Assembly (NCBI GenBank): GCA_003008705.1
Contig: PDUO01000028.1
Span: 317,214-381,213, forward strand
Reading direction: 5' to 3'
Length of the DNA stretch: 64,000 nt
Origin: Pezicula radicicola
Lineage: Eukaryota; Ascomycota; Leotiomycetes; Helotiales; Dermateaceae
Under the pieces are notes generated by a model, which did no database searches, was not told where the DNA came from, and saw nothing but the letters and a program-made list of their open reading frames with translations. Shown here one piece after another: positions 23,242 to 34,624 of this stretch. Position 1 is the first letter of the stretch. Every line of letters starts with the position of its first letter. The position numbers and the translations under genes were made by a program.

Positions 23242-26151
23242 TTCGAGACAGCTTAGTGTCAAGTGAAAAACGGATACAGGATTACCACAGCAGACTTGGT
23301 GAAGTGCAGCGATTCTCAGAAACCAAAATCTAGAGAGCGGTTTTATAACAATGTATTTTTTTTTACAAGTGATCAAAACGCACTAGATGATGCTAGCAAT
23401 CCCGTAACCGCAAACCCTGGAGAAAGACATAGTTTACAAGCTGATACCATCTTTCCGCAACCCATATCCGCAACACAAAACTTTCAAGATACAGTGCAGA
23501 TCGGTTTAGCTCTAATTTGATTTTAGATCACGTAGACCGCCCCGTTCCTGCAGTAGCCTTTTCCAAGAAAAGATAAGACAACACGGGTATGGGCAACAGA
23601 CGCTTTCTCGGTAAACACAAAAGTATTGGTGCACCAAAAATGGGAGCGAGCTGCATGATAAGGAAACCATCACCCGACGTAAACGTGATCTGGCTACACC
23701 TGTTGGCTGCTTCCATAATTGAAAGCAAATAATTAAACTTCAGCTCGTATCTCATTTCACACATTCTACAATCACAAACGGTGTTATTAGAAAGGTACCA
23801 CGGTGGATGAAGTGGAAACTCGGCGGAACTGGCCCTTAGCCGACGAATCCACAGCTACTCAAAAATGGGGTTACCATACGGTCGCATTGCCAAATCTACC
23901 ACTATAACCCCTCACTTACCTCTTTGTAATCAAATTATATCTCCTGTTCGTAAAGCTTTGTTAACTTCCATCAGCACTCTAGCGGATGAGAGTTTTCTCG
24001 AGTGTATACATATCTCACCTTCAAAAGCTAGTTCTGGATAATCAATGACCGAGATTTTTGAGTATTTATCTCTTAGGCTTGTCCTTCATGAATGATATCT
24101 CTCCTATCAGCCAGCTACCACTTATCATCGAAGCTTGTACTGGCAATTACTGGGTCCGGTCTTGGTCATGTTGGCCTTTCCCTTACCACAAATCGCTATG
24201 TCGGTGCTTGCAAGAGCGATATCAGGCTTTCATATTGAGTGTGCAAGCACGCTCGAGATTCAGAAAAAAATTGATCGAGGTAAGGTCCTTTACTATGGGA
24301 AATTTGGCTGAGGTCTACCATACAATCAAGAATGCTCCTCATATAAATCTGTTCCTCGCGGTTATTATGTATAAAGATTTAAATAAATTGTATACCTCTA
24401 TTATCACTAGTCTACCTTCCTTCTAATTTCATTCATGGCTGCTATCGCTTAACTTATTCAGAAACTCGAGCGTTCTAGAACCCCAGTATATCCGCGTCTC
24501 AAATTACATACTCTTCACTCTATCTCCTACCCCACCCACTAAAATACCATGGACTGGATTCCAAGCTGAGTCGAGGCATAAAATTCAGTTTGATTTCGAG
24601 ATTGTTTGTCCTTTCTATAGCTAACGGGTAGCTACTGCTCTCTTGATCTTACTAACGGTAGCGTACATGTACACCGACTCTTTTACTTTGATTTGCTCTA
24701 CAAAAAATTTCGACAAAGGACTTCAAAATAGAACCAGGAGTAAAAGTTCCGACAAAGAGGAAAGGAAAGAAAAAGATCTGATGTCTTGTCACGGGACTCG
24801 GACCCGTGCCTTAGCTGAACTCTTACAACAACCGCACACTCTCTAATTGCGCTAAGCGAGCTTGTTTGTTTGGTTTCGATATAAATTTAGCTAGAAGGAA
24901 TTCTATAGAGTCCTTGATCCCTGATATGAGTACATGAATGATTACATACTTTTGGGTGGCATTGTCGGTAGATTATACTTGAATAAAAATGATTTTATTA
25001 ACCCTATTCTATTTCGTCAAAGCCATTGGAAATATACCTTTATTTTCATAGTCTTCCTAGTGCAGCGCTCTAGCACCCACATCAAGCAACTCGAACCACT
25101 TAGCAACATCCCATTACGCACAGATTAGGTGTGAAATAATGCTCGTAGCTGCCAACACGTCTATAGCGGCACTCTAGTTTGTATACAAAGAGAGACCGAG
25201 GGAAGATACGTGGAATTGATGAAGAAGATATTTTGTGCCTAGAGCAGCTTATTTATATGTGCTTTAACATATGGTGTGCATACAACCTAACTCCGTTTTC
25301 TCTTTTGCTTAGGCCATTTTTGGGGAGTTATTTAAAAGTCTTTTGTCTTGAGATTAAATGATTGGGTTTCAGAAGTGCGCAGTCTGACCTCATGAATAGT
25401 CACCTGTCTTCTTTCATTTCACTAAAAAAAGAATTATCTAAGCTACCTAAATTTAGCAAAGGAGGCTCGAATTGTGTAATATAGTAAAGACAAGTAAATA
25501 GATGGAGAAAGCGACTAAACATTTTTAGGCAGGGTTAAATAAGGCACTAAGTAGAACGATAATGCTAATCTAGGACTAGCTATGCCTGGATTAAAGCCTG
25601 AAAATTTTGGTGATTGGCTACTAAATGTTTTAGTTGTGTGCATGTTTTATGAAGGAGTGGAGTTGTGCTTAGTTGTGCACAGCACAATTTGGTGCAAGGG
25701 CCCATATAAAAGTGTAGCTTGCCAGCACACCGGTCTTTCTATTTTTTTTGGTGGAAGGTTTTGGAAAGGATCTTTCTATATGCTACCATTCTATTAATTA
25801 GTTTAATTCATATTGGTTCCATCGACTAAATGGTTTAGTTCTGTGCGCCGCTTTAGCAGCTTACATAGCTACTACTAGGTGTTACTGTTCACAGCAGCTG
25901 GTGTAATATAAAGTTCATGCTACTCTTATCACCAAACTATCAAAACATACAAATTAAAACAAATAACAAGAAACAGAACTGGGAGCTTCATCAAAAGCAC
26001 AATGTACTGAAATCCGCAAATTATAAGATCAATATGCTAATACGCTCCCAGGGCTTTCAGCATCAGCATATCATCTCCAAGAGGTCGTAAGACCCTCCAC
26101 ACCACGCTCGATGGCATCAAACGTATCCCCCTCTACTCCACTGCGCTCTCA
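23242..26151. other. AT-rich gene-poor tract
   Basis: Almost 3 kb with no gene supported. It contains a tRNA-like relic (24784-24861, listed separately). ORFs such as 24058-24426 and 25582-25797 have no convincing protein content. Confidence 0.4.
24784..24861 (-). tRNA. degenerate tRNA-like relic
   Basis: On the minus strand this 78-nt segment starts GCTCGCTTAGCGCAATTAGA, like an acceptor stem plus D-arm (A box). It continues with GGTTG...CAGCT, which can form an anticodon stem with one G-U pair around an 11-nt loop, and a clean T-arm-like hairpin ACGGG-TCCGAGT-CCCGT. The 3' strand GACAAGA fails to pair with the 5' strand at positions where G-to-A changes from GGCGAGA would explain it. The T-loop has C instead of T at its second position. 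The anticodon is not resolvable, so I read it as a decayed tRNA or tRNA-derived repeat. Confidence 0.3.
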
Positions 26152-26514
26152 ATGTGTATAGAAATCCCAAAATCGCATAGGTTTCAGCTCCCAAGCAACT
26201 TCCCAGTGTGGACACTCAAATACATCGAGCACTACATCAAAGGTGAACAAGCCAACGATTACAAGAGACTCATCTACGGCATGAGTGGTGGCTCATTAAG
26301 GGTTCAACGGGAATTCATCTGGGAGTTTGGATTCGATGTTCGGAGTAGCGAGCAATTGAAGGCGATGAGGGAATTATGGGCGGTATTCGACTTCTTGGAG
26401 ATCAAAGACGTGATCAAGGTTGATCTGGATGTGGATCTGGAGCCGGTTTGGAATGTGAACGACGATGAATTTGACTTCAGTGATGCCGAAAGTGAGTTCG
26501 TTGGCATTCTTTAA
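26152..26514 (+). CDS. hypothetical protein, possibly Skp1/BTB-like fold
   Basis: A single-exon frame of 120 residues from ATG 26152; the frame is open further upstream to about 26074, so an upstream exon is possible. I do not recognise it by name. The order of elements recalls Skp1/POZ domains: a LPSNFPVWTLKYIEHYIKGE block like the Skp1 inter-domain helix, then LKAMRELWAVFDFLEIKDVI resembling the L..AA.YL.IK..L helix pair. The C-terminus is acidic (NDDEFDFSDAESEF). The family link is inference from pattern only. It stands alone in an AT-rich tract. Confidence 0.4.
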   Translation: MCIEIPKSHRFQLPSNFPVWTLKYIEHYIKGEQANDYKRLIYGMSGGSLRVQREFIWEFGFDVRSSEQLKAMRELWAVFDFLEIKDVIKVDLDVDLEPVWNVNDDEFDFSDAESEFVGIL

Positions 26515-28373
26515 AGAGCTAGTGCCGAAAACTTTCTTTGGACGACAAGTGACAACATAATCTAAAATTTAGCTAGACTTCTGATTTGTGTCCGTAAGCT
26601 AATCATGATATGCAGGCTTATAAAGTAGTTAGAGTTTACTTAGAAGAGCTCTAGATTCGTGGAGACCAAATAAATCACAAAAATAATATTTAAACCTTAG
26701 CAAGAAATTTGTCCAATTTCAATGTGCAGTTACGTGAAGCCTTCGACTTGGGGCTAGCCTTACTCTTAGAATGAATATGTATGTAGTTTTCAAAGTAAGA
26801 AATTTTATTCTAGTAGTAGTTCTTATTTTAAGCCCCAAAAATGGAAGCTTTTGAGCCACTCAAGTTAGTTCGGTCTCCTGTTAGATATTTTTAAAGTTAG
26901 CCCGGTATTATCTGACCTGAAAAATTTACAGCTAGTAGACAGTTTTCATATCGAACTTGTCTTGGTGAACTTGAACCCAAAATCTAGTGTTAGCGTCTTT
27001 ATTCAGATGCAAGTGGGCGAAAGACTCCGGAATACTCAAGCTAAGATAGTTGCTTTCTTCGTTGTAAGAGCCCTCGATGTTGTTTTCAGGATTCAGCACT
27101 ATCTTCTACTAAGCTTTCACCAACTAGTTTAATTGCCTAAACCAGTTCTGCAACTCAAGCCAGTTGAGTCCTTCAAAGGTCATCAAAGTATAAGATCACA
27201 TGAAAACAGACACAGAGGATGGACCAAACGTGGGTTTAAGTAGTCATCTAAACAATTTAAATCATTTTGATGATTAAAGACTAGCATTATGGTATTATGC
27301 GACTGCTAAATCGAGCAATGAATCGTTTTGCCCTCCTCCTTGATACATGTTATTAACATTATGAAACCCCTTGACAATAACCCTTCACGCTTTTCTTCTG
27401 CTCTATTTTAGAATCCTCATGAATTTATGTTTACATATTGTTAAAATAGATAGTGATTCCAAGCGACAATGATTAAAGGCACAGCCATGTCAATGTTCTA
27501 CTTGTTACGAGGTAATATTCTGGGGTTGGACAGATCTGGATTTTGGGTAGCTAAGTTGTATTGTACCTAGGTCTCAACCACTTGTCCAGACTTAATCTTT
27601 ATTGCCCTTAATTTAAGCTGGTCTAGGGATTATTGAAAGTGTTTATATATGCACTGGCTAATATCAAAGAGTTTGCACAGTCTAAAAATTAGTAGTACAT
27701 ACCTAGTTATCTAATGGCTGTTATTGCAGAACTGAGCAAAAACTGCTAGAAATGCAGCACTCCAGTCTGACTTCAATGACTAAGGGGATAGAGGAATCTT
27801 CTGTTTTTGTACAACTTCCCTCCTGCGACAAAAAGAAAAGGCTGTAGTAACCTCGCAAGGTCAGCCCTATAGCTTTGCAGTTTTTTTACAAGCTGTCAGG
27901 CAGCTCAATTGCAGAGTGGCAGACTGGACTAACTACTAACGTGTGCACTACCTCGCTGGAGTCAAATCTTTGAATTGTACAATCCTGGTCGCATGATCAC
28001 TAGTTCACTGCTGCTTGCATCAACCCGCTTTTCGAACTCTGCAGTTGAAATAATTGTAATATCGTCGATATTAGATTTGAAGCCAGGAAGTACAGCTTGG
28101 GCTCCACAATCTTGTAGCAGGATGGATAGTAAGATAGGGTTATTGGATTAACGTCACAAAGTTTATTGTAGCTACTACTCACTATAGATACCATATGAGC
28201 AATCGCCTCTGACACTACGTTGTACATGTATTGCAGAACCAGTCTTGGCTAGAAAATAAAACAGAAGGTACATTTCTTCTAGGAGATAAATCCCTGCGGA
28301 TATAGCTAATGAAAACCTTACAGCCGACTAAAGACAGTTAGTGATTCAGTTAGAATATCCTGGATATTAATGC
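26515..28373. other. AT-rich gene-poor tract
   Basis: About 1.9 kb of AT-rich sequence with no supported coding or RNA gene. Confidence 0.4.
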
Positions 28374-29114
28374 TCACGGCTTAGAGCCTTCCTTGTACAA
28401 ATACCCCCCTACCATCTTTAACCTATGCACCTCCTTCTCACCCGTCCTCATCTCCCCATTCTGCTTCTGGTTTTCTGCAATCGCTTTGCTCTTGACATGT
28501 ACTGATTCCAGAAAGTTTTTGGTCTCATAAGCTTCCACTGTCCTAATAAATTCGCTCCCCTCATCTGCCAAAACCGTATATGTGAGAGTTCCCTCCTCGT
28601 TCTTCTGTGCATTTTCGACTAGTTTTTTCCATCCAGCTACCGCTTGTGAAGTTTTACCGGCCTTGTATCCGAAGTTCGCGAAGATAATGAAAGGGTCGGG
28701 AGTCTTGGAGAGCGAGGATCTGGTAAAGCTTATGCTGGGTGAAAGGCCGTTCGGGAGGCCGTAGATCGCAGGTGAATCTGCAAAAAGAGAGGGGTCGCTA
28801 CTAAACACTTTTACAAGTTCTGCTACTGCTGGAGATGCCATATGTGCATCCATAGCAGCTTGGTCAGCATATCTGCAGCTCAATTAGTACAAAACGGCAT
28901 TCGAGATTCTAGCGGGAGCTAGGTCTGGGACGTACTCTTCAATTGCAAAGACCGACTTGTCATCGCCTTCTCGGGAAAGTGCAACGCCGAATTTAAGGAC
29001 GCCGGGTTCTTGTGCAGAAGAGTATTCTGAGACTTTGGTGAGGGCGTCGACCACTGTTTGGCGGGCGTTCCCACCAGCTGTCTTAAGGTGGCCGATTACA
29101 AAGAGTGAAGGCAT
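28374..29114 (-). CDS. antibiotic biosynthesis monooxygenase (ABM)-domain protein
   Basis: Two exons on the minus strand, 29114-28936 and 28872-28374, give 225 residues. The intron (28935-28873, 63 nt, GTACGT...CTGCAG) joins AIEEYADQAAMDAHMASP, the signature end of an ABM repeat. The first half is a dimeric ferredoxin-like fold (SLFVIGHLKTAGGNARQTVV), and the second half repeats it (FIIFANFGYKAGKTSQAVAG, TLTYTVLADEG, TVEAYETKNFLESVHVKSKA). Relatives are small monooxygenases of the YgiN/quinol-oxidase kind or proteins of unknown role. I chose the MPSLF start because it begins the domain; the frame is open further upstream but with no ATG. No signal peptide. No linked pathway gene is evident. 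Confidence 0.82.
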
Positions 29115-30222
29115 GCTTGCTGGGTGGGAAGAGTATGCCTTTGGGGAAAATAGGAATTGATAACTCCTCAAGAGCTTGAAGAGAGAAGATAGAGCATGCC
29201 TACTGCACCTACCTACGTACAAACCTACATTATTGACCTCGGTCAACGTTAGCTGTGAAGCGGAAAATGATACCCGACCAAATCCTGATAATGCTGAGCA
29301 TTGCCCACAACGAGTGCTTTGGCGTATTTCGAGCTGTCGGTGTTTTCAAATATACCTTAAATACTGAGGCAATCCAAGTGCGCTATAGCTCATGTGTCAG
29401 AGAGATACATGGCTGTGGTTAGAGAACACCAGAAGCGTCAAGTTGGGTTGAGTTCCGGAACGCATCAGCCACATGGTAGACATCGCTTTCTGCCAAGGTG
29501 CTAGCTCCTTTAGGACTGCTGCTTGAGCGGTCAACGGCAGAAACTTTCAAAGGGCCGATGATGAATGAGCAAACAACGACATCGAAACCGAGGGGACGTA
29601 CTGAGTATCTAATTGTGGTATAGCAAGTGCTGTGCAACGAGAATGAGATGACTGAGAGCATCTGTACAGTACAGTACAATCGTGCGCTTAGCGAGCCTCT
29701 TGAACAATTGAGCCTCCTAATGCTGCAACACTCTTTCTGGTTTCAACTCTCTTTGTCTTCATGTTATCACACCATGTTATGGCTATAGAACGGACGAATG
29801 GAGATTACGGATGAGGCTGCGGTTATATGTCTATGCAGTTTTATCGCAAAAGCCTTACTCGATGTCGTGCTTGGAGCTAGTAAATCAAAAAGTTTAAAAG
29901 GGCCGCGTATCAGACCACTTCACAGCTGAAGTCCTCCATTTCGAAGTGTCCGACTTTCTACCGTAGTTAGATAGGACTTTATTCTATGGCATTGGCAAGT
30001 ATTCCGACTGCACTCATGACTGTGGATGAGTGGCGTTTATCTTCTCGTTCCACAGCATTCGTGTACGGCGTGATATTACACACAGATCCCTTATTGCACC
30101 ATCTGGCTCTGGAAAAGTTTTCAGACTGTCAAAGTTGACCGGAGACTCCATGGCCAAAGTATATATATGTTTCATTCATCCTGCAGTGTAAACGGTACAG
30201 GTATCACCGAGTCCAAACAACC
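29115..30222. other. intergenic / promoter region
   Basis: About 1.1 kb between divergent genes, with no gene supported. A TATATATA run at 30160-30167, 56-63 bp before the MFS start at 30223, is a good TATA-box candidate. Confidence 0.45.
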
Positions 30223-31939
30223 ATGAGCCACAAAAAAGTGATCGTCCCTGTAGACGCTTCCAACGCAGTATCAGAAAAGACCAGTGGTGTCCACTTCCCT
30301 TCGCTCCAGACAATTGAGGAAAAGTATGCCGATGTTACCTTGCGCCTCGTCGAGCAACATGGCGATAGCGTAGAGCCATTGACTCCCGAAAAAGAACAGA
30401 AGTTGAAGTTGAAGCTATACTTACATGTAGTTCTTCTAATTCTTGTCATAAATCTTGTGTTATTCGTAAGAGCACTTCTACTCCGAGCACTTGGAGAGTG
30501 GCACTGATTAAATTGGCAGGTCGACAAAGCTACGCTTTCTTACTCCTCCATCCTTGGACTTTTCGAGGAAACAGGCATTGACGACACGCAATACAATAAT
30601 CTAAACACATTTTTCTATGTTGGTAAGTAAAAGTCCTGGAGCTAGATGCCAAGCATCGGGAACTTACCCAGTTATAGGATACGTCGTTGCCCAATGGCCA
30701 GGGAATTACCTTCTCCAACGTTTGCCGTTCGGCAAGTTTGTGGGCGGCACTATCTTCATCTGGGCAGTTGTCGTTTTTCTCCATTGTGCAGCAACGAACT
30801 ATGGTGGCTTAATTGCGCTTCGTTTCATTCCCGGCGGAGTCGAAGCCACTCTAGTTCCAGCCATGGAAATAACTCTCGGAATGTTTTTCAAGCGTGAAGA
30901 GCAAGCCTACCTTCAACCCATATTCTGGACAACCTGCATGGGTGCACCCATACCCGCAGGATTCATAGCATACGGTCTCCTCTTTACCAAGGGGTCTGTT
31001 GCACCATGGAAATACTTTATGATTGTCACCGGTGGAGTGACCCTCTTGTTAGCGATCTACTGCTGGTTCTTTTATCCTAGCAACCCAGCTGAGGCACGAT
31101 TTTTAAACCTCGAGGAGAAAATCCACGCTATAAAGAGAGTCCATGACTCAAGTCAGAGTTCTATCGAGCAGAAGCAGTTCAAGAAACATCAGTTTATGGA
31201 GACACTTCGGGATCCAGTTTCTTGGCTTTTTGCTATTCAGTCTTTTACACTTATGCTCTCTAACAACCTCGCCTATCAACAAAACCTCCTCTATGTCTCC
31301 CTTGGCGTCTCGAATCTTGGATCTACACTTGTTAGTGTAGCTGGTGGTGGCTTCTCTGTCTCCATGTGTATCATTGCCGCCATATTTCTTCGCTATTTCC
31401 CCAATAATAATGCGTATTGGAGTTCCCTGTGGTGTATTCCGGCCATTGCAGGGGGTATTGGAATGGTTGCTTTGGACTGGGAGAATAAGCTTGGCCTACT
31501 GGCTTGTCTCGTCCTTGCCGGTAACACATTCGGAATCACATACATCATTGCTCTAGGATGGGCAACCTCGTCTGCTGCCGGTTATACCAAGAAACTAACT
31601 CGAAACGTCATGTTCATGTTTGGATACGGTATCTCCAACATTATCTCCCCACAGATCTGGGTAGCGAAGAATGCGCCAAGATACTACCCAGCTTGGATTA
31701 TCCAGATTGTAATTGCTTGGGTTGGCACTCCCGTAAATCTTCTGGTTATCAGATTTATCCTTTCTCGGCGTAATGCTGAGAGGCATCAGTGGATTTCTGA
31801 GCAGAAGGCACAGGGTTTGGAGGGAGAGGGGTTTGTAGAACAGCTGGATGAGGAGGGGAGGGAGGTTAAGGCTAAGGTTGATATTGCCTTGTTGGATTTG
31901 ACAGACCTGGAGAACAAGTATTTCATATATCCCTTGTAA
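30223..31939 (+). CDS. MFS transporter, allantoate permease (Dal5/ACS) type
   Basis: Three exons, 30223-30465, 30520-30622, 30678-31939, give 535 residues. Helix 1 ends [15 protein letters not shown], the DK(A/T)TLSY signature of the family. [47 protein letters not shown]-like loops of the C-half ([19 protein letters not shown]) and the terminal [14 protein letters not shown] complete the match. Twelve membrane helices are expected, with the usual central loop near the KRVHDSS segment. The role is proton-coupled uptake of small anions (allantoate, ureidosuccinate, nicotinate, tartrate and others); the substrate cannot be read from sequence. It is a second member of the family in this window but is not clearly linked to the cluster 7 kb away. 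A TATA-like run lies at 30160-30167. Confidence 0.94.
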
Positions 31940-32744
31940 ATAAGTAGCCTCAAGACTATGTATCTCTGGGTAGCTAGTGCAGAAACATTGTTGAAATATC
32001 GGAAGACTTCCGCCCTCCTCCCACTTAGGATCTCTTCCTCCCGGCGACCGATCATGCTCCAGGTACTTCGCCTTTACTATTCGAGTCTGTCATATAAAGG
32101 TCGTCAACGTAAGTGCATCACTTTGTACAACCTGAGCCCTAGAAACTCCCGTCAAAATGCTAACGAATTGGGGTGGTGGCGTTTTCCTCACTCCCATCCC
32201 CAAACTCCAACCCTTTCCCCATGCCTCATTCTTCCGATTTGTATTCACTGCCAACCTTTACACATACCTCATTAGCTCATAACAAGAGAGTCCAAGTGTT
32301 GGAAGCTCAAGGAGCCCGTAACGAAAGTTTTCCCTGCGGCTTCAACTGCGAACGCTAGGTAGAAAACAATGCAAGGCGTCCACCTAAACTAATGGTCGGC
32401 TATAAGCGAGCTAGCAATACAAACAAACCAAAAAGGCAAAAGGACAAAAAGACAAAAATGTAAAAAAATAATCAACTAATGCTCTAGGCACTTGTATTTC
32501 TTAGGAAAACTCTCTAGGGCTACTGAGGCCACCTCGGAAGGCAGGTTTTATTATCTACTGTCTGGCCATGTAGTTGGCGCCATTACCAGTTTACATCAGG
32601 GTGATGCCAGTTTGGGTCAGGGTGACGGGTAACTAAACAGAAGCTTTTACACAGACGGAATTCCGAGCTGTTTGCTTGTGTTTGTTGAGGGGAAGTTGGT
32701 TATTTGGGGCTTTAGGGGGCTGGTTTGATGTAAGAGCTGTAGCT

Positions 32745-32795
32745 AAAAGCCCTGCGCACCGAGGCGCTAACGCTTAGCCGCTAGGCTATTCTAAG
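32745..32795 (-). repeat. tRNA/SINE-like fragment with A box
   Basis: On the minus strand, TAGCCTAGCGG (32778-32788) matches a Pol III A box as found in Leu/Ser-type tRNAs and tRNA-derived SINEs, followed by CTAAGCGTTAGCGCCTCGG. No B box follows within 60 nt, so this is at most half of an element. Confidence 0.2.
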
Positions 32796-33487
32796 TATTT
32801 TGCTTATTTTTCCTGCACTCTTTTGCCCAAGAAGCCTCAAATTTCTAACTGATCTATTTTAGCGGTCTGGTCTCCAACATAACATATATTGTGGACTATG
32901 GTGTGACATATCTCTTCGCTTAGGAGCCTACCAACTCATCCATTGAGAAGCAACGTACGGAGTAGTACAACCACGTGAAAAGACCATTTCTCTTAAGCTT
33001 CATAGACACTAAACAACTGCCGTACACTAAATCTATATAACCAATAGACAAGAGGCACACAAGCATTCCCCCGCAATACCGCCAAGACTCGGAAATATGA
33101 GTGCATCTCGATTACTAGATTAGGAAGTACTTCGGCAACAGCTGTGCCGAAATGAGTGTACTCCTTGTGATGACATCAATACTTATAATCTCCAAGTCCA
33201 CTCTTAAAAAGTGAGATAGTCATTTACTTTTACATCCAGGATCGTTGCAGAGTTAGCTCATTTAGCCAATACGGCAAAATGTCGCGGACTTATTGGGATC
33301 TCGTATTTCGCCGAATGATGCATTTATGCTCCAATCAAAAGATCCCGTTGACGACTTTTTTTTTCCCTTCATTCTATTTATTTACTTTACTTAGGTTTTT
33401 GATATAGCTTGCAATGCTGATGTGACCATTTTTGGAGAAGAGTGCTTGTGACTTCTAACTGTGCATTTACTGTCAACTAGGACTTTG

Positions 33488-33493
33488 TATAAA
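33488..33493 (+). promoter_or_regulatory. TATA box candidate
   Basis: TATAAA about 95 bp upstream of the acetylesterase start codon, followed by a pyrimidine-rich CCACCTTC...CGTCCTTTCTC stretch typical of fungal leaders. Confidence 0.45.
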
Positions 33494-33584
33494 TGAGCTA
33501 CAATCCCGCCACCTTCTATTGTTCGTCCTTTCTCGATTGAAATATTTCTCTCATTTGTTTGAAATTAACCTTTACAATCACGAA

Positions 33585-34412
33585 ATGTACTTCACTTGCC
33601 TTCTTCCCCTTCTGGGTCTTGCAGCGGCCTCACCTCTACTTGAAATGAGAGCGACGAAGCCAGCCGCATTTTTCTTAGCTGGTGATTCGACTACCGCCAC
33701 ACTATCTGGAAGTGGTGGTGGTTGGGGAGACGGATTTCTCACAACACTTGTAAACGGAGCTACTGGGCAGAATTTCGGACACAATGGTGCTACAACTGTG
33801 AGCTTTGTTAGTGGAGGAGACTGGGCCAATGTTTTGGCTGCGGTAGATGATAATAAGGCCTCTTATGACTGTCATGTCACTATCCAGGTAAATTGTCTCC
33901 GTAGATTTTTAACGAGTTAAAATTCAAGTATTGACACACAGTAGTTTGGACATAATGATCAAAAAGCAGCGAGTAATATCACGGTTGAAGAATACTCAAC
34001 CAACCTCAAAAATATGGCCAACGACGTAATCTCAGCCGGTGGGACCCCAATCCTCGTAACACCACTCTCCCGCCGCACTTTCTCCTCATCAACAGGAAAA
34101 GTCAATGAGAATCTAGCCGTACAAGCAGAAGCCACTCGTTCGGTTGCTTCAGCTAATGATTTTGATGTTATTGATTTGAATAAAAACTCAACAGCTTATT
34201 TGAATGCTATTGGCGAGGCAAACTCTCAGTTGTATAATCGTATTGAGACTGATACTACGCATTTGAATGCTGCAGGAGGATTACTCTTTGGAAATATGGT
34301 TAGTGAATTGATTTTACAGATAGATGCGAGTTTGGGGGAGTGGTTGAGTCCTAATGCTACTATTGTTGAGGATATTGAGGCCGGGATTTTTATACTACCG
34401 TCATCATCATAG
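33585..34412 (+). CDS. secreted rhamnogalacturonan acetylesterase (SGNH hydrolase, CE12-like)
   Basis: Two exons, 33585-33887 and 33945-34412, give 256 residues. MYFTCLLPLLGLAAASPL is a signal peptide, and the mature protein begins near KPAAFFLAGDSTTA, whose AGDST block holds the nucleophile Ser. GGWGDGF carries the oxyanion Gly, FGHNDQK the oxyanion Asn, and DTTHLNAAG the DxxH Asp/His pair, so the catalytic set is complete. It removes acetyl groups from the rhamnogalacturonan I backbone of pectin and acts outside the cell. I chose ATG 33585 because it begins the signal peptide; the frame is open upstream. The intron (33888-33944, 57 nt) ends GTAG and restores QFGHND. The last 25 residues are a hydrophobic, Ser-ended tail not typical of the family. 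Confidence 0.92.
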
Positions 34413-34624
34413 TTGTTGCTATTTGAAGGTAGAACTAGGGGAAATACTCTATCCACCTCTTTCACCAGAACTATCTCCATAAAGCACTACCAATCGCTCC
34501 CTACTTCCTCCAATGCTCTCTCAGATTTGCGTCCGCTGTCTGGTCTGATATCCCTCTGTTAACTTTACTTATTGCTGTTCTTGGTTGCCGTGTTGTCAGA
34601 ATTAATCCGATCTTGACTGAATAA

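Larger units (their letters stand above)
31940..33584. other. intergenic region
   Basis: About 1.6 kb with no gene supported. It contains a tRNA A-box-like fragment near 32778-32788 (listed separately) and a TATAAA element before the acetylesterase. Confidence 0.4.

Noticed and set aside
24058..24426. Plus-strand ORF; a neighbouring frame near 24130-24180 gives a Rossmann-like LVLAITGSGLGHVG peptide
   Set aside because: Only one short motif, no downstream domain and stops soon after; not enough to call an NmrA/SDR or glycosyltransferase relic.
25050..25125. GGTTCGAG B-box-like word on the minus strand near 25090
   Set aside because: No A box in the right order, and no acceptor or anticodon stem can be folded, so not a tRNA.
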